A DNA stretch of 64,000 bases, taken from CAYJFG01 sp964369405. Lineage in GTDB: Bacteria; Bacillota; Clostridia; Oscillospirales; Acutalibacteraceae. Made by a program: the position numbers and the translations under genes. The stretch is taken from contig CAYJGB010000001.1 in NCBI GenBank assembly GCA_964369405.1, forward strand, positions 62,001-126,000, in the 5' to 3' direction. How positions within the stretch are numbered: position 1 is the stretch's first letter; every line of letters starts with the position of its first letter. The notes under the pieces are model-generated. The model made no database searches. It worked only from the letters and a program-made list of their open reading frames with translations, and was not told where the DNA came from. Below, in pieces: positions 1 to 8,296 of the stretch.

Positions 1-1
1 A

Positions 2-1054
2 AAACTTAAATTAGATGCTAATGATGAGGAAAATTTTAATGATGTAGACTTAATGTTGTTTAATAAAATTATAGCAATTGATAATCTAAATAAAAAAATT
101 ATATTAATTGTAAATATTAAAACAGATTATTTAGATACAAATTATAATAAGGCAATAGTAGAACTCAACAACTTGAAATCACTTATAATCAATGGTGATG
201 AGGTAAACGAAGAGAAAGGTAAATTATTATCTCCACTAAAAGCGATATTTAATAAAGAACAATTTTGCGATATGGTTAACAAAGCTAAAAATTATATAAT
301 CGAGGGCGATATTTTTCAAGTGGTTTTATCAAATAGACTATCAGCGAAATATCAAGGTAGCCTAATAGGAGTATACGAAAAACTAAGAGTAAAAAATCCA
401 TCACCATATATGTTTTATTTTTCTAGTAACGATATAGAAATGGCTGGAGCATCTCCAGAAACGTTAGTAAAAGTTTATGACAATAAAGTTATGACATATC
501 CACTAGCAGGAACTAAGCCACGTGGAAAAACTATAGAAGAAGATAAAATGTTAGAAAAAGAACTGCTATCTGATTTAAAAGAGAGAGCAGAACACAATAT
601 GTTAGTGGACTTAGGAAGAAACGATATTGGTAAAATTAGTAAATTTGGAACAGTTAAAGTTGAGGAGTATATGCAAGTGTTAAGATTTTCTCACGTAATG
701 CATATAGGCTCAACAGTTACAGGGCAAATTGAAGAAAATAATGATGCAATAGATGCAATAGATGCTATTTTACCAGCAGGCACTTTGTCAGGAGCACCTA
801 AAGTTAGAGCCTTAGAAATTATAAACGAGCTTGAAAATGAAAAACGTGGTATATATGGTGGGGCAATAGGTTATATAGATTTTAGTGGAAATATAGATAC
901 GTGTATTGCAATTAGACTAGCTTTTAAAAAGAACGATAAAATTTTTGTGCGTTCAGGTGCTGGCATAGTTATGGATTCTGTACCAGAAAGTGAATATCAA
1001 GAATGTATTAACAAAGCAAAGTCTGTTGTTAGCGTGTTGGAGGGTGAATTATGA
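2..1054 (+). CDS. trpE: Anthranilate synthase component I (5' end cut off by the window)
   Basis: Aminating subunit of anthranilate synthase, converting chorismate plus ammonia (from TrpG) to anthranilate. The reading frame is open to the window edge: codons from position 2 read without a stop into the ATG at 53, and the residues before that ATG (DVDLMLFNKIIAID) look like the family, so the gene starts upstream and only about 350 C-terminal residues are visible. The chorismate-binding domain is intact: GDIFQVVLSNR, GASPETLVK, TYPLAGTKPRG, DLGRNDIGK, PAGTLSGAPK and SGAGIVMDSVPE. The N-terminal part that normally holds the tryptophan feedback site is not visible. Its stop overlaps the trpG start by 4 bp, so the two subunits are probably translationally coupled. 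The operon promoter and any trp leader lie outside the window. Confidence 0.95.
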   Translation, partial: KLKLDANDEENFNDVDLMLFNKIIAIDNLNKKIILIVNIKTDYLDTNYNKAIVELNNLKSLIINGDEVNEEKGKLLSPLKAIFNKEQFCDMVNKAKNYIIEGDIFQVVLSNRLSAKYQGSLIGVYEKLRVKNPSPYMFYFSSNDIEMAGASPETLVKVYDNKVMTYPLAGTKPRGKTIEEDKMLEKELLSDLKERAEHNMLVDLGRNDIGKISKFGTVKVEEYMQVLRFSHVMHIGSTVTGQIEENNDAIDAIDAILPAGTLSGAPKVRALEIINELENEKRGIYGGAIGYIDFSGNIDTCIAIRLAFKKNDKIFVRSGAGIVMDSVPESEYQECINKAKSVVSVLEGEL

Positions 1055-1620
1055 TTTTAATAATTGATAATTATGATAGTTTTTCATATAATTTATATCA
1101 ACTAATAGGAGAGTTTAACAGCGATATTAAGGTGATAAAAAATGATGAGCTTTCAGTTGAAGAAATAGATAAGCTTGCACCGAGTCATATAGTGTTGTCG
1201 CCTGGACCATCAAGACCAATTAATGCTGGAGTTTGCTTAGACGTTGTAAGACAATTGCACAGTAAATATCCAATTTTAGGAGTTTGTTTAGGACATCAAA
1301 CAATATGTGAGGCGTTTGGGGCTACAATTACTTATGCAAAAGAAATAATGCATGGTAAGCAGTCTGTAATAAAATTAAGTGATAGCATACTATTTAACAA
1401 TCTTGATGAAAAAATTTCTGTTGCTCGTTATCACTCTTTAGCAGCTAAAGAAAACACAATCCCTAGTTGTCTTAGAGTAACAGCAGTTTCAGACGATTTA
1501 GAAGTAATGGCTGTTGAACATTTTGAGTATCCAATATATGGAGTTCAGTTTCACCCAGAGTCTATCTTAACACCATATGGTAAAGTGATAATTCAAAATT
1601 TCTTAAAAGGAGATAATTAA
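1051..1620 (+). CDS. trpG: Anthranilate synthase component II, glutamine amidotransferase
   Basis: Class I glutamine amidotransferase that supplies ammonia to TrpE. At 189 aa it is a stand-alone TrpG, not fused to TrpD. The nucleophile Cys79 sits in GVCLGHQ and the catalytic His168 and Glu170 in FHPES; the N-terminal IIDNYDSFSYNL signature is present. A PabA role (shared with folate synthesis) is possible in principle, since PabA is the same family, but the 4-bp overlap with trpE and the following trpD point to tryptophan synthesis. One base separates its stop from the trpD start. Confidence 0.95.
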   Translation: MILIIDNYDSFSYNLYQLIGEFNSDIKVIKNDELSVEEIDKLAPSHIVLSPGPSRPINAGVCLDVVRQLHSKYPILGVCLGHQTICEAFGATITYAKEIMHGKQSVIKLSDSILFNNLDEKISVARYHSLAAKENTIPSCLRVTAVSDDLEVMAVEHFEYPIYGVQFHPESILTPYGKVIIQNFLKGDN

Positions 1621-1621
1621 T

Positions 1622-2629
1622 ATGATAAAAGAAGCAATTGTAAAACTTTCTAATAAAGAAGATTTAACTGCTGATATGGCACAAAATGTTATGGATAATA
1701 TAATGAGTGGAGAAGTTTCAGCAGTTCAAATAAGCTCATACTTGACAGCTTTATCTATAAAAGGTGAAACAATAGAAGAAATTGTAGCATCTGCTAAAAG
1801 TATGAGAAAACACGCTACTAAACTACTAAACGACCAAGATGTTTTAGAAATTGTAGGAACAGGTGGAGATAAATCTAATTCGTTTAATATATCAACTACT
1901 TCTGCTATAGTTTTAGCTAGTGCAGGACTATCAGTTGCAAAACATGGAAATAGAGCAGCGTCTAGCAAATGTGGTGCAGCTGATGTACTAGAAGCATTAG
2001 GCGTTAAAATTGATGTACAGCCAGAAAAAAGTTTAGAAATGCTAAATGAAATTGGTATTTGTTTTTTATTTGCACCACTTTATCACCCTGCTATGAAATA
2101 CGTAGCTCCAGTTAGAAAAGAGTTAGGAATACGTACTATTTTTAATATATTAGGTCCACTATCAAACCCGTTAGGTGCAAGTATGCAACTTATGGGGGTG
2201 TATGACGAAACTTTAGTTGAACCTTTAGCAGAAGTTTTAACTCGATTAGGTGTTAAAAGTGGAATGGTAGTTTATGGAACTGATAATTTAGATGAAATAT
2301 CTTTATCAGCACCAACTAAAGTGTGTGAGATTAGAAACGGTTGGTATAAAAGTTATGTGATTAATCCACAAGATTATGGGTTTGAAAAATGTAGCAAAGA
2401 AGAGCTTATAGGTGGTAGTGCAAAAGAAAATGCTCAAATCACATTAGATATATTAAAAGGTAAAAAAGGAGCTAAGACAGATGCTGTTATTCTTAATTCA
2501 GCAGCAGCTTTATATATTGCTAGAAATGATTTAACATTATCTGATGCAATAGAAGAAATTAAAATGATTATAAATAGTGGAAAAGCAATCGATAAATTGA
2601 ATGAGTTTATAGAGATGTCTAATAAATAA
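1622..2629 (+). CDS. trpD: Anthranilate phosphoribosyltransferase
   Basis: Transfers phosphoribose from PRPP to anthranilate, the second step of the tryptophan branch. The 335-aa length is normal. The PRPP/pyrophosphate loop GTGGD is at residues 79-83, followed by SNSFNIST, and KHGNR at 107-111 is the other substrate signature. The ribosome-binding site (aaggag at about 1607) lies inside the end of trpG. Third gene in the order E-G-D-C-F-B-A, a common Firmicutes arrangement. Confidence 0.95.
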   Translation: MIKEAIVKLSNKEDLTADMAQNVMDNIMSGEVSAVQISSYLTALSIKGETIEEIVASAKSMRKHATKLLNDQDVLEIVGTGGDKSNSFNISTTSAIVLASAGLSVAKHGNRAASSKCGAADVLEALGVKIDVQPEKSLEMLNEIGICFLFAPLYHPAMKYVAPVRKELGIRTIFNILGPLSNPLGASMQLMGVYDETLVEPLAEVLTRLGVKSGMVVYGTDNLDEISLSAPTKVCEIRNGWYKSYVINPQDYGFEKCSKEELIGGSAKENAQITLDILKGKKGAKTDAVILNSAAALYIARNDLTLSDAIEEIKMIINSGKAIDKLNEFIEMSNK

Positions 2630-2646
2630 GGTTAGGAAGTGTATTT

Positions 2647-3432
2647 ATGATATTAGATGATATAGCACAATATGCAAAACAAAGAGTTATTAAAGATAAA
2701 GAGAGTAAAAGTCTTGAAGATATTAAGAAAGAAGCATTAAGTTTACCAAAAGGTGATTTTATCTTTGAAAAGGCTTTAAGAAATAATACTCCGTCATTAA
2801 TTTGCGAGGTGAAAAAAGCTTCTCCATCTAAAGGGATAATATCAGAGGAGTTCCCATATGTGGATATAGCAAAATCGTATGAAAAAAATGGAGCTACTTG
2901 TATATCTGTTTTGACAGAGCCAAAATGGTTTTTAGGTAGTGATGAAATATTTAAAGAAGTTAGAAGTAATGTAAAAATACCTCTGCTTAGAAAAGATTTT
3001 ACAGTTGATGAGTATCAAATATATCAAGCCAAAGTAATGGGTGCAGACTGTATTTTGTTAATATGTGCATTGTTAAGCGAAAAAGAGATATCTTATTATA
3101 TTGATATTTGTAATAAATTAGGGATAAATGCACTTGTAGAAACTCATAACGAAGAAGAAATAAAAAAAGCTATTAATTCAAATGCTAAGATTATGGGTGT
3201 AAATAATAGAAATTTAAAAGATTTTACAGTCGACTTAAATAATGCATCTAACTTAAAAAAACATATTCCACATGATGTAATATATGTTGCAGAAAGTGGT
3301 ATACTTACGCCAAATGACGGAATTAATTTAGTTAAAAAAGGTGCTAATGCATTACTTATAGGTGAAGCACTAATGAAAACTGATGATATAAGTTCATTTA
3401 TAAAAGAAATAGTGGAGTATGATTATGACTAA
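2647..3432 (+). CDS. trpC: Indole-3-glycerol phosphate synthase
   Basis: TIM-barrel enzyme closing the pyrrole ring of indole-3-glycerol phosphate from CdRP. At 261 aa it is the monofunctional form, with trpF as a separate gene. Active-site signatures are CEVKKASPSKG (Glu54, Lys56) and LLRKDF (Lys116), and the C-terminal phosphate site reads VAESGI and ALLIGEALM. Its 3' end overlaps the start of trpF by a few codons. Confidence 0.95.
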   Translation: MILDDIAQYAKQRVIKDKESKSLEDIKKEALSLPKGDFIFEKALRNNTPSLICEVKKASPSKGIISEEFPYVDIAKSYEKNGATCISVLTEPKWFLGSDEIFKEVRSNVKIPLLRKDFTVDEYQIYQAKVMGADCILLICALLSEKEISYYIDICNKLGINALVETHNEEEIKKAINSNAKIMGVNNRNLKDFTVDLNNASNLKKHIPHDVIYVAESGILTPNDGINLVKKGANALLIGEALMKTDDISSFIKEIVEYDYD

Positions 3433-4039
3433 AGTTAAAATTTGTGGTCTATATAGAGAAGAAGATATAAATTTTATTAATATAATAAAACCAGATTATG
3501 TAGGCTTTATTATAGATTTTCCAAAAAGCCATAGGAGTATAGATTTTAAAAAAGCACAAAAGCTAATTAGTAAAGTTTATAAGAATATAAAGATAGTTTG
3601 CGTGTTTGTAGATAAGCCAATAGACTCTGTTATAAAATATAATGGTGTATGTGACATAGTTCAGCTTCACGGTGCAGAAGATAATGAGTATATAGATAAT
3701 ATTCGAAAAATTGATAGTAATATAGAAATATGGAAAGCATTTAAAATAAAGAGTGAAGAAGATTTAAAAAAAGCTATTAATAGTAATGCAGATAAAATTT
3801 TACTTGATAATGGATATGGAACAGGAAAGCAATTTGACTGGGAACTTATAAATGGATTTGGTAGAGAATTTATCTTAGCAGGTGGAATAAATGAAGAAAA
3901 TGTTATAAAAGCTATAGATACTTATAAACCATTTGCAGTAGATGTGAGTAGCTGTGTAGAAACAAACAAAATGAAAGATTTTAGTAAGATAGAAAAATTA
4001 ATTAATCAAGTAGAAAAAGCAAATAAAAAGGAGATATAA
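3425..4039 (+). CDS. trpF: Phosphoribosylanthranilate isomerase
   Basis: Amadori isomerase converting PRA to CdRP. The start at 3425 is chosen over the ATG at 3419 because GGAG at 3414-3417 is 7 bases from 3425 but only 1 base from 3419; the protein is then 204 aa and begins MTKVKICG with the general base Cys at residue 7. The FPKSHRSI loop and the later LLDNGYGTGKQFDW (general acid Asp) and AGGINEENV phosphate-site signatures are present. The start codon lies within the last codons of trpC (8-bp overlap), which suggests coupled translation. Confidence 0.93.
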   Translation: MTKVKICGLYREEDINFINIIKPDYVGFIIDFPKSHRSIDFKKAQKLISKVYKNIKIVCVFVDKPIDSVIKYNGVCDIVQLHGAEDNEYIDNIRKIDSNIEIWKAFKIKSEEDLKKAINSNADKILLDNGYGTGKQFDWELINGFGREFILAGGINEENVIKAIDTYKPFAVDVSSCVETNKMKDFSKIEKLINQVEKANKKEI

Positions 4040-4042
4040 ATT

Positions 4043-5227
4043 ATGAGTAACGATAAATTTGGTATTCATGGTGGTAGATACATTCCAGAAACACTTATGA
4101 ATGCAGTAATAGAGCTTGAAAAGGCTTATAATTATTATAAAAACGATAAAGAATTTAACCAAGAGCTTACAAGTCTTTTAAATGACTATGCTGGTAGACC
4201 ATCACTATTATATTTTGCAGAAAAAATGACAAAAGACCTAGGTGGAGCAAAAATTTATTTAAAGAGAGAAGATTTAAATCACACTGGTTCACATAAAATT
4301 AATAATGTTTTAGGCCAAGTGTTACTTGCTAATAAAATGGGTAAAACAAGAGTAATTGCTGAAACTGGAGCAGGGCAACATGGAGTTGCAACAGCAACAG
4401 CAGCAGCACTTTTTGGTATGGAATGTGAAATATATATGGGCAAAGAAGATGTAGAGCGTCAATCTTTAAATGTGTATAAGATGAAACTATTAGGTGCTAA
4501 AGTTCACAGTGTAACGGCTGGTACTGCTACTTTAAAAGACGCTGTGTCAGAAACTATGAGAGAATGGACATCTCGTATAACAGACACTCACTATGTGTTA
4601 GGTTCAGTTATGGGGCCACACCCATTCCCAACAATTGTACGTGATTTTCAAGCAGTAATATCAAAAGAGATAAAAGAACAATGTTTACTTAAAGAGGGTA
4701 GACTGCCAGATAAAGTAATAGCTTGTGTTGGTGGTGGTTCGAATGCAATAGGTGCATTTTATAATTTTATAGAAGATGAAAATGTAGAGCTTATAGGTTG
4801 CGAAGCTGCTGGTAGAGGGATAGATACACTTGACACAGCAGCTACAATATCAGTTGGAAAAATCGGGATTTTTCATGGTATGAAGAGTTATTTTTGTCAA
4901 GATGAATATGGTCAAATTGCTCCAGTATATTCAATTTCAGCAGGACTAGATTACCCAGGGATTGGACCTGAACACTCGAATTTATACGATACAAAAAGAG
5001 CAAAGTATGTAGCGATTACAGATAGTGAAGCAGTAGATGCTTTTGAATATCTATCTAAAACAGAAGGGATTATCCCAGCGATTGAAAGTTCACACGCAGT
5101 AGCATATGCAATAAAAGTTGCTCCTACAATGGATAAAGATAATATAATTGTAGTTAACTTATCTGGTAGAGGCGACAAAGATTGTCTTTCAGTTGCAAGA
5201 TATAGAGGAGAGGAAGTAATAGAATGA
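4043..5227 (+). CDS. trpB: Tryptophan synthase beta chain
   Basis: PLP enzyme joining indole and serine to give tryptophan. 394 aa, the TrpB1 type that partners TrpA. The PLP lysine is Lys85 in HTGSHKINN, the phosphate loop GGGSN is at residues 230-234, and AETGAGQHG at about 107-114 is conserved. RBS aaggagat precedes the ATG, 3 bases after the trpF stop. The last codons overlap the trpA start by 4 bp, as expected for subunits of one alpha2beta2 complex. Confidence 0.96.
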   Translation: MSNDKFGIHGGRYIPETLMNAVIELEKAYNYYKNDKEFNQELTSLLNDYAGRPSLLYFAEKMTKDLGGAKIYLKREDLNHTGSHKINNVLGQVLLANKMGKTRVIAETGAGQHGVATATAAALFGMECEIYMGKEDVERQSLNVYKMKLLGAKVHSVTAGTATLKDAVSETMREWTSRITDTHYVLGSVMGPHPFPTIVRDFQAVISKEIKEQCLLKEGRLPDKVIACVGGGSNAIGAFYNFIEDENVELIGCEAAGRGIDTLDTAATISVGKIGIFHGMKSYFCQDEYGQIAPVYSISAGLDYPGIGPEHSNLYDTKRAKYVAITDSEAVDAFEYLSKTEGIIPAIESSHAVAYAIKVAPTMDKDNIIVVNLSGRGDKDCLSVARYRGEEVIE

Positions 5228-5991
5228 GCAGTAAAATAGAAAATGCATTTAAAAATGGAAAAGCGTTTATTCCATTTATAACTTGTGGTGACCCAGATTT
5301 AGAAACAACTAAGGAATTGATATATGAGTTAGAGAAACAAGGAGCAAATATTATAGAGCTTGGAATACCTTTCTCTGACCCAACAGCAGAGGGAAATGTA
5401 ATACAAGGAGCAAATTTAAGAGCATTAAAGAATAATATCACAACAGATGATATTTTTGATATGATTAAAAGTTTAGATGTTAAAGTGCCATTAGTTATAA
5501 TGACATATGCAAATATTGTATTTTCTTATGGTATACAAAAGTTTTCAGATAAGTGTAGAGAAACAGGCGTAAGTGGGCTTATACTACCTGATATTCCATT
5601 TGAAGAAAAAGAAGAATTTAGTAAGATTTTTCAAGATAATGAAGTCGATTTTATTTCACTTATAGCACCTACTTCAAACGATAGAATAAAAATGATAGCA
5701 AAAGAAGCTAAAGGGTTTGTGTACTGCGTATCATCTTTAGGAGTTACAGGAGTAAGGCAAAGCATAGTAACAGATATAGATTCTATGGTAAGTTTAGTAA
5801 GAGAAGTTTCAAATATTCCTGTAGCAATAGGGTTTGGAATATCTACACCTAAGCAAGCGTATGAAATGTCACAAAAAGCAGACGGTGTAATAGTAGGTTC
5901 TGCAATAGTTAAAATAATTGGAGAAAATGGCAATAAGAGTGTTCAGCCAGTTAGTAAACTTGTGTCTGAAATAATAAAAGAAATAAGATGA
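5224..5991 (+). CDS. trpA: Tryptophan synthase alpha chain
   Basis: TIM-barrel subunit releasing indole from indole-3-glycerol phosphate and channelling it to TrpB. 255 aa. The catalytic glutamate is Glu45 in IIELGIPFSDP. The residue aligned with the second catalytic acid of enteric TrpA (Asp60) is Glu56, in the string SDPTAEG instead of the enteric SDPLADG. I recall TAEG in related Firmicutes too, so this is probably a lineage variant and not damage. The GVTGVR loop and phosphate-binding GFGIS and VGSAIV segments are intact. Last gene of the trp operon. Confidence 0.95.
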   Translation: MSSKIENAFKNGKAFIPFITCGDPDLETTKELIYELEKQGANIIELGIPFSDPTAEGNVIQGANLRALKNNITTDDIFDMIKSLDVKVPLVIMTYANIVFSYGIQKFSDKCRETGVSGLILPDIPFEEKEEFSKIFQDNEVDFISLIAPTSNDRIKMIAKEAKGFVYCVSSLGVTGVRQSIVTDIDSMVSLVREVSNIPVAIGFGISTPKQAYEMSQKADGVIVGSAIVKIIGENGNKSVQPVSKLVSEIIKEIR

Positions 5992-6070
5992 AATAAAATT
6001 TTACTTGACTAGACAGAGAAATCATTTTAAAATAGAACTGTTAATAAATTTATAGTAAAGGTTGATTGTT

Positions 6071-6823
6071 TTGGGTGCAGATGTATGGGGTTTAGTAATT
6101 GTTTTAGCACTTATATTAATAGTGATAATTGTAGTAGTGGTTATCATATATAATGTGTATCGTAAATTGACTAGAAAAGTAAAAAGCGTGTCTAAAATGA
6201 TGTTTGATACTGAAGATATTGTAGAGGGTATTTCTGATATAAAACAGAGTGAATTGTTATCTGATGATACTCCAAAATCAATAAAAGGTATGGAAAAATT
6301 AGAAGCTCCACGAATACATAAGGACTTCCCAGAACTATCTTTAGAGGACTTAAAAAGTAGAAATATATCTGCTGTATACGAGTTTTATAATGCGTTGAAA
6401 AATCAAAATTTAGACATATTTAAGCAAGAAGAAAACTTAAATTCTATGCTAAGCTCAATGATAGATAAAAATAGAGTGAATAGCATTGTTATTGATGAAG
6501 TTTCTGTACATAATCAATGTGTTAGTAGATATATAAAAACGGCAAGTACAGCTACAATAACTTTTCACGTTGCGTTTGAATATATTCAAAAGGATAAAAC
6601 CAATATAAACGGTAGAAAAATACAAAAAACAGCCCTTACAAAATGGGTCTATAGACTAGATGATGATAATTTTTCTGATACTAGTTCAACTGTTACAAAA
6701 AGTTGTCCAAATTGTGGAGCACCAATAGTAGGGGACGGCAACTCTATTTGCGAGTATTGTAGTGCTAGTATAAAAGTTGACTATAACAGGACATGGAACT
6801 TTACATCTATGGTAATAGAATAA
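6071..6823 (+). CDS. Membrane-anchored zinc-ribbon protein, Tim44-like (putative)
   Basis: Unknown function. About 250 aa. One N-terminal membrane segment, very rich in Val/Ile (about residues 6-29), then a charged linker, a roughly 150-residue soluble domain, and a C-terminal zinc ribbon CPNCG...CEYC. This layout matches clostridial proteins annotated as Tim44-like or zinc-ribbon transport proteins; the Tim44 assignment is from memory and tentative. Start: TTG at 6071 lies 9 bases after AAAGG (6057-6061), while the upstream TTG at 6062 has no room for a ribosome-binding site. The stop codon is the first unit of a TAA repeat. It lies about 80 bases after trpA with a probable terminator behind it. 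Confidence 0.55.
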   Translation: MGADVWGLVIVLALILIVIIVVVVIIYNVYRKLTRKVKSVSKMMFDTEDIVEGISDIKQSELLSDDTPKSIKGMEKLEAPRIHKDFPELSLEDLKSRNISAVYEFYNALKNQNLDIFKQEENLNSMLSSMIDKNRVNSIVIDEVSVHNQCVSRYIKTASTATITFHVAFEYIQKDKTNINGRKIQKTALTKWVYRLDDDNFSDTSSTVTKSCPNCGAPIVGDGNSICEYCSASIKVDYNRTWNFTSMVIE

Positions 6824-6844
6824 TAATAATAATAATAATAATAA
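6821..6844. repeat. (TAA)8 trinucleotide repeat overlapping a stop codon
   Basis: Eight tandem TAA units. The first is the stop codon of the preceding gene and the others are in the same frame, so the gene ends in eight consecutive stop codons. A microsatellite of this kind can vary in length by slippage without changing the protein. Confidence 0.9.
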
Positions 6845-6854
6845 TACAGTCTGA

Positions 6855-6880
6855 GAAGATGAACTTTTATGTTCGTCTTC
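6855..6880 (+). terminator. Probable intrinsic terminator after the zinc-ribbon gene
   Basis: Stem GAAGATGAAC / GTTCGTCTTC (10 bp with one G-U pair) around a TTTTAT loop, followed by T-rich sequence (tatttgttta). The T tract is interrupted, so termination may be partial. Confidence 0.6.
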
Positions 6881-6941
6881 TATTTGTTTATATAGAGTTT
6901 TTTTGAATAGAAAGCTTGATTATATTCTTTTTTGTAAAATA

Positions 6942-6970
6942 TTGATATTTCGTACTAGATATGGTATAAT
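6942..6970 (+). promoter_or_regulatory. Sigma-A promoter of nrdR
   Basis: -35 TTGATA (6942-6947), 17-bp spacer, -10 TATAAT (6965-6970), about 30 bases ahead of the nrdR ribosome-binding site. Confidence 0.75.
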
Positions 6971-7005
6971 TATAAAAGTTAAATACATATTGTGGGGGAG
7001 TTAAA

Positions 7006-7461
7006 ATGAAATGTCCATTTTGTAGTTATGAAGAAAGCAAGGTTATCGATTCCAGACCAGCTGACTCAGGGGAAAGAATAAGAAGAAGACGTGAATGTTT
7101 AAGCTGTGCTAAGCGATTTACGACTCATGAAGTGGTTGAAACAGTTCCGATAATTGTAGTTAAGAGAGATAAATCTCGTGAAGTGTTCGATAGAAATAAA
7201 CTTTCTAGTGGTCTGATTAGAGCTTGCGAAAAAAGACCAGTTTCTATTAACTCTATAGAAAAAATGGTTGATGACATAGAAAACAAATTACAAAACTCAT
7301 TAGACAGAGAGATAACATCAAAACTTATTGGTGAGTATGCAATGGAGCATCTAAAAAATGCTGATGAAGTATCTTATGTAAGGTTTGCATCTGTATACAG
7401 ACAATTTAAAGATATTAATACATTTATGGAAGAACTAAATAAGTTATTAAGTGATAAATAA
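7006..7461 (+). CDS. nrdR: Transcriptional repressor NrdR
   Basis: ATP/dATP-sensing repressor of ribonucleotide reductase genes. 151 aa, the usual size. The N-terminal zinc ribbon has Cys3, Cys6, Cys31 and Cys34 (MKCPFC, CLSC) with the basic string RIRRRRE between them for DNA contact, then an ATP-cone domain from about residue 46 (PIIVVKRDKSREVFDRNKL). The RBS is a strong ggggag. It has its own promoter and terminator, so it is monocistronic. No ribonucleotide reductase gene is in the window. Confidence 0.95.
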   Translation: MKCPFCSYEESKVIDSRPADSGERIRRRRECLSCAKRFTTHEVVETVPIIVVKRDKSREVFDRNKLSSGLIRACEKRPVSINSIEKMVDDIENKLQNSLDREITSKLIGEYAMEHLKNADEVSYVRFASVYRQFKDINTFMEELNKLLSDK

Positions 7462-7462
7462 T

Positions 7463-7499
7463 AAAAAACGACTTTTCAATTTTTTGAAAAGTCGTTTTT
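7463..7499. terminator. Bidirectional terminator between nrdR and the convergent QueT gene
   Basis: Perfect stem ACGACTTTTCAA / TTGAAAAGTCGT with a run of A on the left and a run of T on the right, so it can end transcription from either side. Both flanking genes converge on it. Confidence 0.85.
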
Positions 7500-7535
7500 A
7501 ATATATTAATTTTGTTTTATAATTTGATTTTAAAT

Positions 7536-8072
7536 TTAAGCAAGCTTAAAAAGTTTTGTATTAAGCCTTGTTTTTTCTAACACTTTTATCAGTGGTATTC
7601 CCAGTAGTAAACAAACTCCTAATTCGCCTAATGCAACTAGACTTGCTTGAGTTATAAAACTTACAAAATTAAATGGTCCAGGAATAAAGAAAATTTCAAT
7701 CTCTAAACCTATAATAAGCCCATTGAAAATAGCCGGCATTAAAAGTGATAAAAAAGGGATGTTAAAAAATTTAACATTTTTAAGATTGTATATGCATAAA
7801 GCAGCTAATAATGTTGCAAATGAACCCATTACCATATCTACAGGTAAAGCATTAAGAGCAACCATATTTGCAAGCACACAACCTATTGTTAATCCTGGTA
7901 TTGCTGCTGGTGTGAATAGTGCTAAAATAGTTAAAACTTCAGACACTCTAAATTGAACAGCCATAGAAGTTGAGTTTGGTAACATCATCTCCTGAGCATA
8001 CGTTAAAATAATGTACATACCAGCAATTACTGCTGCTTGTACTATGTACAGTACACGCTTATTGTTTTTCAT
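7536..8072 (-). CDS. queT: QueT-family ECF transporter S-component (queuosine precursor uptake)
   Basis: Small integral membrane protein (178 aa, about 5-6 membrane segments) of the QueT family: substrate-capture subunits of energy-coupling-factor transporters for queuosine precursors. Family features are the N-terminal VQAAVIAGMYIILTY and the VQFRVSEVLTILALFTPAAIPGLTIGC stretch. The specificity is supported independently by a preQ1-I riboswitch directly upstream on the same strand. There is no ATPase next to it, so it probably shares the ecfA1-ecfA2-ecfT module at 19883-22448. Confidence 0.85.
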   Translation of the reverse strand: MKNNKRVLYIVQAAVIAGMYIILTYAQEMMLPNSTSMAVQFRVSEVLTILALFTPAAIPGLTIGCVLANMVALNALPVDMVMGSFATLLAALCIYNLKNVKFFNIPFLSLLMPAIFNGLIIGLEIEIFFIPGPFNFVSFITQASLVALGELGVCLLLGIPLIKVLEKTRLNTKLFKLA

Positions 8073-8082
8073 TATTAAATTT

Positions 8083-8123
8083 CCTCCGTAGTGTTATTTA
8101 TAGTCTGGAATTTGCGACAGACT
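8083..8123 (-). promoter_or_regulatory. preQ1-I riboswitch controlling queT
   Basis: Read on the minus strand: stem AGTCTG / CAGACT enclosing the 10-nt loop TCGCAAATTC, then an A-rich tail ending in GGAGG, the ribosome-binding site of queT. The Thermoanaerobacter tengcongensis preQ1-I aptamer, as I remember it, has a 5-bp stem, a 10-nt loop beginning UCGCA and ending in the ligand-pairing C, and an A-rich tail reaching the Shine-Dalgarno; this sequence matches each of these. With the SD in the pseudoknot tail, control is probably at translation initiation: ligand hides the SD. Confidence 0.85.
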
Positions 8124-8138
8124 TTTATTTCAATATAA

Positions 8139-8167
8139 ATATTACAATATTTTTGTAAAAAGGTCAA
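8139..8167 (-). promoter_or_regulatory. Sigma-A promoter of the queT transcript
   Basis: Minus strand -35 TTGACC (8167-8162), 17-bp spacer, -10 TAATAT (8144-8139). The expected start near 8132 puts the riboswitch at the 5' end of the mRNA. Confidence 0.65.
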
Positions 8168-8195
8168 TAGTTAATTGAATTTTAAATTTAAAATT

Positions 8196-8294
8196 GCAAA
8201 TTTGATTGGTATATTGTCATATTTCTATTAAATTTAACACAGCAATGCGAAATTTTAGACGGCTAAGCGTAACAAATAAAAGTTCATATGCTAT
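8196..8294 (+). repeat. Dispersed ~100-bp intergenic repeat, copy 1
   Basis: About 99 bp starting GCAAATTTGATTGGTATATT and ending GTTCATATGCTAT. A second copy, nearly identical apart from a variable stretch after GACGGCTAAGC, lies on the opposite strand at 36613-36712. In both cases the repeat points toward a gene start. It contains no ORF. Both copies keep a TTGATT and a TATT(A/T)A box 18 bp apart, which could be a promoter, but this is unproven. Confidence 0.8.
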
Positions 8295-8296
8295 TT

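Noticed and set aside
1726..1968. Minus-strand open frame inside trpD (and many similar antisense frames elsewhere)
   Set aside because: No ribosome-binding site, no recognisable domain, and fully inside a conserved gene on the other strand; a shadow of AT-rich codon use.
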